NCBI RefSeq assembly: GCF_000717175.1
Contig: NZ_JNYD01000009.1
Location: 124,001-188,000 of the forward strand
From: Pseudonocardia autotrophica
GTDB lineage: Bacteria > Actinomycetota > Actinomycetes > Mycobacteriales > Pseudonocardiaceae
DNA length: 64,000 nucleotides
Direction of reading: 5' to 3'
Part shown: positions 1-5,824 of the stretch, piece by piece
Layout: each line of letters begins with the position of its first letter
Position numbering within the stretch: position 1 is the first letter of the stretch
Notes under the pieces: generated by a model
The model's input: only the letters and a program-made list of their open reading frames with translations
The model's database searches: none
Told to the model about the DNA's origin: nothing
Position numbers and translations under genes: made by a program

Positions 1-79
1 GGTCCAGGTCGGCCCGGGCCTGCGGGCGGCTGCGCGGCGGCCCGGGGCGTTCGGGGCGCCCGACGAGCTCGTCGGTCAT
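1..79 (-). CDS. Partial protein of unknown function (N-terminus only)
   Basis: Only the first 26 codons lie in the window (protein begins MTDELVGRPERP and is rich in Pro and Arg). The ATG at 79 overlaps the stop of a nine-codon ORF as ATGA. Its own frame has no alternative start upstream as far as I could read, and no Shine-Dalgarno directly precedes it, so translation may be coupled to the short ORF. A charged, Pro-rich N-terminus like this is common in TetR-type regulators, but nothing visible proves that. The family cannot be named from this fragment. Confidence 0.45.
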   Translation of the reverse strand, partial: MTDELVGRPERPGPPRSRPQARADLD

Positions 80-105
80 GCGAGGTGCGCGCTCTCGGTG
101 GTCAT
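76..105 (-). CDS. Nine-residue leader ORF coupled to the next gene
   Basis: A strong purine-rich Shine-Dalgarno (AGGAGGAGG, about 108-116 on the minus strand) sits just before ATG 105, which opens a tiny ORF encoding MTTESAHLA. Its TGA overlaps the ATG of the downstream partial gene. The best ribosome site in the region therefore belongs to this mini-ORF, suggesting a leader peptide or a translational-coupling device. It could instead be chance, because the downstream gene is truncated here. Confidence 0.35.
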   Translation of the reverse strand: MTTESAHLA

Positions 106-162
106 GGTCCTCCTCCTGGCGAGGTCGACCGGAGCCTACGGCGGGACCCCGGTACAGGTCGG

Positions 163-477
163 TCAGTGCAGGAACTTGAGCCCCACCACGCCGGCGACGA
201 TCGCGACCAGGCACAGCAGCCGGGCCGCGGTCGTCGGCTCGCCGAGGGCGACCATGCCGTAGAGCGCGGTGCCGACGGCGCCGATCCCGACCCAGGTCGC
301 GTAGCCGGTGCCGACGGGGATCGACCGCAGCGCGTACGCGAGGCCGGCCATGCTCAGGACCAGCGCAACGAGGAACGTGACGGACGGCAGGACCGCGGTG
401 AACCCGCGGCTGCGGGCCAGCGCCGCGGCCCAGACGGTCTCGAGGACACCCGAGACGACGAGGACGATCCACGCCAT
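163..477 (-). CDS. sugE: SMR-family guanidinium exporter (Gdx/SugE type)
   Basis: This 104-residue protein has the four transmembrane helices of small multidrug resistance transporters, which work as dual-topology homodimers in the cytoplasmic membrane. Glu13, in the segment GVLETVW, is the essential proton/cation-binding acid. The SIPVGTGYATWVGIGAVGT segment and the GLKFLH C-terminus resemble E. coli Gdx rather than EmrE, predicting guanidinium/H+ antiport instead of broad drug export. The start at 477 has GGAGG seven bases upstream. A guanidine-III riboswitch lies in its 5' UTR, which strongly supports guanidinium as substrate. It is a single-gene unit divergent from the AraC regulator. Confidence 0.93.
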   Translation of the reverse strand: MAWIVLVVSGVLETVWAAALARSRGFTAVLPSVTFLVALVLSMAGLAYALRSIPVGTGYATWVGIGAVGTALYGMVALGEPTTAARLLCLVAIVAGVVGLKFLH

Positions 478-492
478 GACACACCTCCGGAA

Positions 493-533
493 CGGCGTCG
501 TCTTGTCGTGCCGGGTACGACGCGCTCGTCCGG
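493..533 (-). promoter_or_regulatory. Guanidine-III riboswitch controlling sugE
   Basis: Read on the minus strand, 533 to 493 begins CCGGACGAG, then CGCGTCGTACCCGG, then CACGACAAGACGACGCC. A 7-bp stem pairs GCGTCGT with ACGACGC. The 5' CCGG (533-530) can pair with the loop CCGG (514-511) as the pseudoknot. From memory this matches the Thermobifida fusca guanidine-III aptamer in both the CCGGACGAG block and the GACAAGACG block. The 3' edge lies only a few bases from the sugE Shine-Dalgarno (484-488), so ligand binding most likely controls ribosome access. Confidence 0.85.
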
Positions 534-562
534 GGAGTCCGCAGGAGGCGGGTCCACGATCA

Positions 563-568
563 ACGGTA
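563..568 (-). promoter_or_regulatory. Candidate -10 box for the sugE transcript
   Basis: TACCGT on the minus strand places transcription start near 556, about 23 bases upstream of the riboswitch, giving a leader that contains the whole aptamer. No convincing -35 box is visible, so this is a weak call. Confidence 0.35.
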
Positions 569-648
569 GCAACGCCCGCGCTCGTCGAGCCCGGTTGGTG
601 ACCGGTCCGACCCGCACCGATCGCTGCCGGAGGGGCCGCGAGTCCGGC

Positions 649-654
649 TAGCAT
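649..654 (+). promoter_or_regulatory. -10 box of a leaderless AraC-type gene
   Basis: TAGCAT ends six bases before the ATG at 661 and there is no Shine-Dalgarno. The transcript therefore probably starts at or next to the A of the start codon, a common arrangement for actinobacterial regulators. The -35 region is poor. Confidence 0.4.
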
Positions 655-660
655 CACGGG

Positions 661-1602
661 ATGTTCTCGGCGGCGGCCTCCTCGTTCGACGAGTGGAGCG
701 CGATCGCCGAGACCAGCTTCGTCCCGCTCCGGGTCCGGCCGCCCGCCGCGGGGACCGCGGGGTTCCGCGGCGAGATCGTCGGACGCGGGCTCGACACCCG
801 CCTGGGCCTCTCCCGGATCGCGGCCGACCCCTGCCGGATGACCCGGGCCGGGTCGGTGGACGACGCACCGGACACCCTCTTCCTCTCGATCCAGCGCCGC
901 GGCGCGGTCCGGGTGGCGCAGGCGGGGCGCGTCGCTCGGGCGGTCGCCGGCGAGGCCGTGCTGTACCGCAGCCGCGAGCGGCTGTCGCTCGAGTGCGAGG
1001 CGTCGACCTCCTGCCTGACGCTGCAGGTCACGGGGGAGTGCGCGGGGCTCGACGAGGCCGCGGTCTCCGCCGGCCTCGCGCGGACGATCCCGGGGTCGAT
1101 CCCCGCACTGCGCGTGCTGGCCGCCACCGCGGACACGCTCGAGCAGACCGTCGACGGCCTGGACGCGGTGTCGGCCGCCCGGATGTCGTCCGCGGTGCTG
1201 CAGATGCTCGACGCGCTGCTCGGCTCGCTCGGCGGCACCGAGACACCGCCCACCGGTCCGGTCGCCCTCGCCGCGACGATGCAGCGGTTCGTCCTGGAGA
1301 ACCTCACCGATCCCGGCATGTCCGTCGACACGATCGCCCGGCGCTTCGGTGTGTCCGGCCGCTACGTCACGCGCGTGTTCGCCGAGGCGGGACAGCCGCC
1401 ACCCGCCACGTTCCTGCGCGACGAGCGCCTCCGGCGGGCCGCCCACCTGCTCGGCCGCGAGCACCGCCCGACCGTCGCTGCCGTGGCCGCCCGGTGCGGG
1501 TTCGCCGACACCACCACGTTCACCCGTGCCTTCCGGCGCCGGTACGGGGTCGCGCCCGGGGCGTGGGCCCGCCCGGGTGAGCCGCCGGTCGTGTCGGCCT
1601 GA
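661..1602 (+). CDS. AraC-family transcriptional regulator
   Basis: A 313-residue cytoplasmic DNA-binding protein. Residues about 1-190 look like the AraC-binding-like sensor domain (the segment RMTRAGSVDDAPDTLFLSIQ lies in it). Residues about 205-310 hold the two helix-turn-helix motifs: MSVDTIARRFGVSGRYVTRV and the second with VAAVAARCGFADTTTFTRAF followed by FRRRYGVAPGAW, the classic AraC signature. No effector can be inferred. It lies divergent from sugE, but that gene already has riboswitch control. It ends convergent to the SCO1 gene with a 4-bp gap. The start at 661 is supported by a -10 box immediately upstream. Confidence 0.9.
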   Translation: MFSAAASSFDEWSAIAETSFVPLRVRPPAAGTAGFRGEIVGRGLDTRLGLSRIAADPCRMTRAGSVDDAPDTLFLSIQRRGAVRVAQAGRVARAVAGEAVLYRSRERLSLECEASTSCLTLQVTGECAGLDEAAVSAGLARTIPGSIPALRVLAATADTLEQTVDGLDAVSAARMSSAVLQMLDALLGSLGGTETPPTGPVALAATMQRFVLENLTDPGMSVDTIARRFGVSGRYVTRVFAEAGQPPPATFLRDERLRRAAHLLGREHRPTVAAVAARCGFADTTTFTRAFRRRYGVAPGAWARPGEPPVVSA

Positions 1603-1606
1603 CGGC

Positions 1607-2104
1607 TCAGGTCCGTGCCGCGGCGAGCAGCGCCGTCAGGTCCGCGGCGATGCTCTCGGCGTCCCGGGTGTCCGACCAGTACCGGGCCGGGGCCGCGGCC
1701 GGATCGAGCAGGTACGTCATCGCGGTGTGCTGCACGTCGTAGCCCGCCGGGGTGTCGCGGCGGCGGGTGAAGACCCGGAAGGACGCGGCTGCATCGCCGG
1801 TCTGCTCCGCGGTCCCGGTGAGCCCCGTGAAGCGTGGGTGCGTGGCCTCGAGGTGCGCCTCGAGGCGCTCCGGGATGTCCCGCTCGGGGTCGACGGTGAC
1901 GTACAGCGGGACCACGGCCGCGGCCGCGTCGCCCAGCCGGTCCAGCACGTCGTCGAGCTTGGCCAGGGCGCGGGGACAGACCACGCGGCACGAGGTGAAC
2001 CCGAACTGGACCAGCTGCCAGCGCCCGCGGTAGGTCCGCTCGGTCACCGGGGTGTTGTGGTGGTCGACCAGGGAGTACGTCGCGCGGATCGGCGGGGCGG
2101 TCAC
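1607..2104 (-). CDS. SCO1/SenC/PrrC family copper-binding thioredoxin-fold protein
   Basis: This 165-residue protein has the SCO1 fold. FTSCRVVCPRAL provides the CxxxC copper/redox pair, VTVDPERD is the typical strand, and the later His in DVQHTAMTYLLDP is the third copper ligand. SCO proteins deliver copper to the CuA site of cytochrome oxidase or act as thiol reductases. Here there is no visible signal peptide or membrane anchor, unlike most family members, so it may be cytoplasmic. The GTG start at 2104 overlaps the stop of the upstream gene (GTGA), so it is translationally coupled to the LinD-like enzyme. That suggests a joint function, perhaps metal or cysteine maintenance of that enzyme. 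Confidence 0.85.
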   Translation of the reverse strand: MTAPPIRATYSLVDHHNTPVTERTYRGRWQLVQFGFTSCRVVCPRALAKLDDVLDRLGDAAAAVVPLYVTVDPERDIPERLEAHLEATHPRFTGLTGTAEQTGDAAASFRVFTRRRDTPAGYDVQHTAMTYLLDPAAAPARYWSDTRDAESIAADLTALLAAART

Positions 2105-3564
2105 GGCGCGGCCACCATGTCGACGGCCGCGCCGTCCGGCACGTCGAGCACGGACGGGGTGCGCGGGGTGACCTCCGTGCCGCCCAGCCACAGGCGGGTT
2201 CCCGGCGGGAGGCCGGCCAGCGTGACGGTGCCCTCCCCGGGGACGGTCCGGTCGCGGCGCAGGCGGGCGTGCAGCACCCCGTCGACGACCTCGGCGCGGC
2301 TGACCTCGACGTCGCGGTCGACCGCGGCGAGCCGGGGCGCGTCGTGGTGGCCGGCCGGCCAGGGCTCCTGGTAGATGCGCCGCAGGCCGTCCGCGACGTT
2401 CAGCCGCGCGTAGCCGAGCAGGACGTTGCCGGACATGGGCTCGATCTCGGTGCGCCGCCCGTCGGCGTCCGACGGCGTGTCGTTGCGCGGGTAGTAGAGG
2501 CCTCCGTCGCGCCAGGTGGGGGTCATGAACCGGTCGGCGTGGGCGAGCAGGCCGTCGAGGGTGTCCCGGTCGCCCATCTCGGAGGCCCAGGCCGCGACCC
2601 AGCCGAAGTCGCAGGTGTCGGACACGATCTCCTGGCCCATGACCTGCCGCGCGGGTGCGGAGGGCACCGACACCGTGCCGTCGGGCCCGGGTTCGAGGAA
2701 GTCGGCGACCTGCCGCCGGTAGTGCCCGTGCACGAAGTCGTGGTTCCAGGTGTTCATCAGCGCGCCGCACCAGGCGTCGACCCAGGGGGAGGGGCGCTCG
2801 TTGGGCCGCACCTCCCGGGTGTCCTGGGAGATCATCATGGCGTAGTGGCCGGCGTCGTCGAGGCGGCCGAAGTCGGCCCAGGCCTTCTCGTAACCCGCGA
2901 CGACGTCGTCGGCGCGGGCACCGCCGGTGATCTGGTCGTGCAGCCGGAAGCCGAGGATCGCGGGCTGGTTGCAGATCTGGAACACGCAGTTCGGCTCGCA
3001 CGCGACGCCGAGGTAGCCGCTCTCGACCATGAGCCAGTAGAGGTGCTCGGTCAGCGAGTCCCGGTCGTAGGCGAACCGCTTCTCCGGCCCGCCCCAGAAG
3101 AACGACCAGTGCCGGAAGGTGAGCGAGCCCGGCGCGGCGTAGTGGTCGGTGCCGAAGAGCTGGTCGTGCAGCGCGGCGCAGGACTGCACGTACGCCGAGT
3201 ACATGATGTTGTCCCGCACGACCGGGTCCCACTCCTCGGCGAGCCCCTCCGAGAGGTGGGCGTTGAACACCGAGCCGCCGCGGGAGACGTCGCGCCAGTA
3301 CAGCCACACCTCGGGCATGAGCAGCTTCTCGATCAGCCGGCGGATCGTGGGGGCGAACAGGCCGGGCGCCGCGGGCAGCCGGTGCCGGTGGGCGAGGGCG
3401 AGCCCGTAGACCATGTAGGCGAGCTGGAAGCGGTAGCCGCCGAAGTCGTCCTGGCTCACGCCCTTGCCCTGCATCAGCGACCAGTCGTTGGGCAGCTGCC
3501 GGGACAGGTTGTCCCAGTGCCGCAGGTGCCCGAGCTGCTCCCGGGTCAGGACCCCGTGGGACAT
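2101..3564 (-). CDS. Linalool dehydratase-isomerase (LinD/Ldi)-like enzyme
   Basis: A 487-residue protein whose central part resembles linalool dehydratase-isomerase, the cofactor-free enzyme that interconverts linalool, geraniol and myrcene. Supporting segments are RDNIMYSAYVQSCAALHDQL, YDRDSLTEHLYWLMVESGYL and GVACEPNCVFQICNQPAILG. Cys189 and Cys198 are nine residues apart, exactly as the catalytic C171/C180 pair of Castellaniella LinD. No signal peptide is visible, whereas classical LinD is periplasmic, and a C-terminal region (about 400-487) looks beta-rich. The ATG at 3564 was chosen over an upstream one because GGAGGGAGG lies 6 to 7 bases before it. The substrate is unknown; a terpenoid or other allylic alcohol is a reasonable guess. 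Confidence 0.7.
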   Translation of the reverse strand: MSHGVLTREQLGHLRHWDNLSRQLPNDWSLMQGKGVSQDDFGGYRFQLAYMVYGLALAHRHRLPAAPGLFAPTIRRLIEKLLMPEVWLYWRDVSRGGSVFNAHLSEGLAEEWDPVVRDNIMYSAYVQSCAALHDQLFGTDHYAAPGSLTFRHWSFFWGGPEKRFAYDRDSLTEHLYWLMVESGYLGVACEPNCVFQICNQPAILGFRLHDQITGGARADDVVAGYEKAWADFGRLDDAGHYAMMISQDTREVRPNERPSPWVDAWCGALMNTWNHDFVHGHYRRQVADFLEPGPDGTVSVPSAPARQVMGQEIVSDTCDFGWVAAWASEMGDRDTLDGLLAHADRFMTPTWRDGGLYYPRNDTPSDADGRRTEIEPMSGNVLLGYARLNVADGLRRIYQEPWPAGHHDAPRLAAVDRDVEVSRAEVVDGVLHARLRRDRTVPGEGTVTLAGLPPGTRLWLGGTEVTPRTPSVLDVPDGAAVDMVAAP

Positions 3565-3748
3565 CGCCGTCCTCCCTCCGGCGGCCGCCCGCACCGCGGT
3601 CCGCCGCGCCGGACGCTAGCCGCTCGCCGGGCCGCCGGACCGTCGATCCGGGAACCCGGAAAAGGCGTTCCCGGAACACGGCGCGCGCCGATGAGTCGGG
3701 GCCCGCACCGGAGTCTCACCTGCGAGGACCCGGACCAGGAGGCACACC

Positions 3749-3937
3749 ATGTTCACCACGACGCTCTGCCAGACCTGCACCGCCATCGTCACCGTCCCCG
3801 AGGGCGCGCTCGCCACCCGGCCGTGCCGCTGCCGCGGCTGCGGCGCCGTCGTGACGCACCGACCATGGGAACCCGAACCGACGGCTCAGGTGCTGGCCTT
3901 CCCCGCGCCGGGAACGCGGCTCGCCCGTGTCGCGTGA
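3749..3937 (+). CDS. Small Cys-rich (zinc-ribbon-like) protein
   Basis: A 62-residue protein preceded by a good AGGAGG site at 3738-3743. It carries CQTC (Cys7, Cys10) and CRCRGC (Cys26, Cys28, Cys31), a spacing that suggests a small zinc-binding knuckle, then a short Pro-rich tail. I do not recognise the family. It stands alone, divergent from the LinD-like gene. The Shine-Dalgarno and cysteine pattern argue that it is real; no function can be assigned. Confidence 0.6.
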   Translation: MFTTTLCQTCTAIVTVPEGALATRPCRCRGCGAVVTHRPWEPEPTAQVLAFPAPGTRLARVA

Positions 3938-4153
3938 CCCGCCGGCCCGTTCTCCCGGAACCGCGGCCGTGCTGTCGACGCCCTGGAGCAGGCCTTCCGC
4001 TGACGGCGACGCGTCCGAGATCAGGATGTTTCGACGGGCGCATCGGTGGCACACGGCTGCTGCCAGGCACAGCGATGGTCCTCGTCGGGGCGGTGGCGTG
4101 TCTGGGCGTCAGGGTCCACCGGTCCACCGACCGTGGGGCACAACCCTGGTGCA

Positions 4154-4200
4154 GGAGTCCCGCGGCCGTCGACCGGGCTCGGTGGTCGCCGCGGGACTCC
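4154..4200. repeat. Perfect 12-bp inverted repeat
   Basis: GGAGTCCCGCGG at 4154-4165 pairs with CCGCGGGACTCC at 4189-4200 across a 23-base loop. It lies more than 200 bases past the end of the small Cys-rich gene, so it is not an obvious terminator for it. Confidence 0.65.
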
Positions 4201-4260
4201 ACTCCCCGGCTCGCGCCGCTGCGCGAGGGCAGGCGAACCGCTCGAGCGGGAAGGCCTGTC

Positions 4261-4300
4261 GGAGGAGGCGCGAGCGATATCGGGGAAGCGCGCCTCCTCC
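4261..4300. repeat. Perfect 12-bp inverted repeat
   Basis: GGAGGAGGCGCG at 4261-4272 pairs with CGCGCCTCCTCC at 4289-4300 around a 16-base loop. Confidence 0.65.
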
Positions 4301-4309
4301 ACCGAGCAC

Positions 4310-4347
4310 GAGGCGCCCAGGCACCCCCACACGTCACTGGGCGCCTC
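4310..4347. repeat. Perfect 11-bp inverted repeat
   Basis: GAGGCGCCCAG at 4310-4320 pairs with CTGGGCGCCTC at 4337-4347 around a 16-base loop. Confidence 0.65.
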
Positions 4348-4349
4348 CC

Positions 4350-4403
4350 CTCGGGGGAGCGCACGGCGACGATCCTCCAGCCGCGTCGTGCGCTCCCCCC
4401 GAG
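4350..4403. terminator. Long imperfect hairpin, possible terminator of the 47-residue gene
   Basis: CTCGGGGGAGCGCACG at 4350-4365 pairs with CGTGCGCTCCCCCCGAG at 4387-4403 with one bulged C. On the minus strand it lies 14 bases past the stop of the small gene ending at 4417, a fitting place for a terminator, though no T-run follows. Confidence 0.5.
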
Positions 4404-4416
4404 CGCGCACGAGCGG

Positions 4417-4560
4417 TCAGCCGACCATCCGGGCGACGAGCCGGCGCTGCAGGCGGAGGGCGGGTCGGGGGGCGCCGGGGCAGGGGGACGGGGTCTGCTC
4501 GGCGTGCAGGTGGTGGCGGTCCTGCGGGGCCGGGCGAGTAAGGGTGGCGGTGGCGGTCAT
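4417..4560 (-). CDS. Small hypothetical protein, 47 residues
   Basis: A short ORF starting at ATG 4560 with AAGGAG about seven bases upstream. The product is basic and rich in Pro and His, with a single Cys near the middle (TPSPCPG) and the C-terminus QRRLVARMVG. No domain, signal peptide or membrane span is recognisable. Evidence that it is real is the Shine-Dalgarno and the hairpin just past its stop. It could be a regulatory or metal-binding microprotein, but nothing shows that. Confidence 0.5.
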   Translation of the reverse strand: MTATATLTRPAPQDRHHLHAEQTPSPCPGAPRPALRLQRRLVARMVG

Positions 4561-4679
4561 CGGATTCTCCTTCGTTCGCTGCTGAGGAGAACCCTGCTCC
4601 CGATCGCGGCCCCGCACCGTCGGCCCGACGACGGATGCGCCGGGTGAGCGCCGTGTCGGCCGATCGGGGGACGGCCGCC

Positions 4680-5429
4680 CTACAGGAACCGGTGGTCGAC
4701 GGCGACCTTGCCGGTCGACGAGCCCGCGGGCCGCTCGTGCTCGCCCTCCTCCTCCGGCTCGTGCGCGAGCAGGTCGCGCTGGCTCGGCAGGAGCACGACG
4801 TCCCGGTTGTGCAGGGCCAGGGCGCGGGCGTAGCGCTGGGCGATGTCCTGCATCGGGGTGTCCGTCCCGCCGACCCCGAAGACCGTGCCCGCGTAGTCCA
4901 GCGGGCCCATCAGCTCCCGGATGCGGTCCCGGTCCGACGGCGGGACCAGCTCGGCCGGGTCGCCGCCGGCGAACCAGCCCATCGGCACGGCCGTCCCGGC
5001 CGGGACGACCGTGTTGACGTGCACCACGGCGTGGAAGTCGAGCTCCGCGCCGACCCCGAGGCGGGCGCCGTTGAACACCACCGCGCCGGTCGCGATGCGG
5101 GTGTCGCCCTCGATCACGCAGCCGGTCAGCGAGGCGTGCGGCCCGACGAGCACGTGGTCGCCGAGCCGGGTCGGGTGCCGGGCGACGCCGCGCACCACCG
5201 CGTTCTCCATGATCACGCAGTGGGCCCCGATCTCGACCGGCCCGCCCTCGGCGGTGACCACGGCCCCGAAGAGGACCCGGCTGTGCGGGCCGACGGTGAC
5301 GTCCCCGCACAGCACGGCGTTGGGGGCGATGTAGGCGGACTGCGCCACCCGGGGACTGTGCAACCGGTGCCGGACGAACACCGCGTGCCGGCCCACCGGC
5401 CGTGGGAGCGGCTGGTACTCCTCGCCCAT
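4680..5429 (-). CDS. Gamma-carbonic-anhydrase-like left-handed beta-helix protein
   Basis: A 249-residue protein. Residues about 20-150 contain hexapeptide repeats of the left-handed beta-helix (AYIAPNAVLCGDVTVGPHSR, then NAVVRG, GDHVLVGPHASL and AVVFNGARLGVGAEL), followed by a C-terminal helical region. Gamma-carbonic anhydrases bind metal with three His at a trimer interface. Here ARHP, GDH and GPH supply candidate His residues, but the last two are six apart rather than the five I expect of the canonical pair, so catalytic activity is uncertain. The start at 5429 has GGGAGG upstream. The C-terminal 20 residues are Glu-rich (AHEPEEEGEHE) and unlike the fold core. Confidence 0.75.
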   Translation of the reverse strand: MGEEYQPLPRPVGRHAVFVRHRLHSPRVAQSAYIAPNAVLCGDVTVGPHSRVLFGAVVTAEGGPVEIGAHCVIMENAVVRGVARHPTRLGDHVLVGPHASLTGCVIEGDTRIATGAVVFNGARLGVGAELDFHAVVHVNTVVPAGTAVPMGWFAGGDPAELVPPSDRDRIRELMGPLDYAGTVFGVGGTDTPMQDIAQRYARALALHNRDVVLLPSQRDLLAHEPEEEGEHERPAGSSTGKVAVDHRFL

Positions 5430-5529
5430 GATGGCCTCCCGACGAACGTGCCCGTGCGGGTCGGCGATTGTCCTCGGGGCCGGCGCACGCGACAAGGTCC
5501 GCGAGGCCCTCGGCCCGGCGGACCCGTCG

Positions 5530-5637
5530 TCAGCAGTGCGGCAACACGGGGTCGGCGGCCCCGGCCACCCCGGCCACTCCGACGAGTCCGAGGACGGCGA
5601 GCCCGCCGGTGGCGGCGACCGCGATGCGCTTGTTCAT
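5530..5637 (-). CDS. Small exported peptide, 35 residues
   Basis: The ORF encodes a basic start (MNKRIAV), a hydrophobic Ala/Gly/Val core and an AGAAD signal-peptidase-I-like site, leaving a very short mature part DPVLPHC. A GAAGGGA ribosome site lies upstream. Such mini-proteins occur in actinomycetes as short secreted or membrane peptides. The single C-terminal Cys is notable. It may alternatively be a membrane micropeptide with the signal uncleaved. Function unknown. Confidence 0.45.
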   Translation of the reverse strand: MNKRIAVAATGGLAVLGLVGVAGVAGAADPVLPHC

Positions 5638-5781
5638 CTTCAGGAGTCCCTTCAGGGCGTCTGCCCGGGTGGTTCCGGGGTCCTCCGAAGGGTGGTGCGG
5701 CGCGCTCGCCGCCAGGACCGGGTGATCGGCCGACGCCGCGGGGGACGCGAGGCCCTGACCGGCGGACGGCAGGGGGCGGAA

Positions 5782-5820
5782 CGGGTGGGCGAGCGGGAGG
5801 GAGCGCCGCTCGCCCACCCG
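5782..5820 (-). terminator. Strong hairpin terminator after the HyuB-like gene
   Basis: CGGGTGGGCGAGCGG (5782-5796) pairs perfectly over 15 bp with CCGCTCGCCCACCCG (5806-5820) around a nine-base loop. It begins five bases past the stop codon at 5825. Confidence 0.8.
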
Positions 5821-5824
5821 TCGG

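Larger units (their letters stand above)
3938..4416. other. Non-coding stretch rich in inverted repeats
   Basis: About 480 bases with no ORF showing a convincing start or codon bias. It holds four consecutive stem-loop-forming inverted repeats (4154-4200, 4261-4300, 4310-4347, 4350-4403), listed separately. They may be terminators for the flanking genes, a structured RNA, or protein-binding palindromes. Confidence 0.55.
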
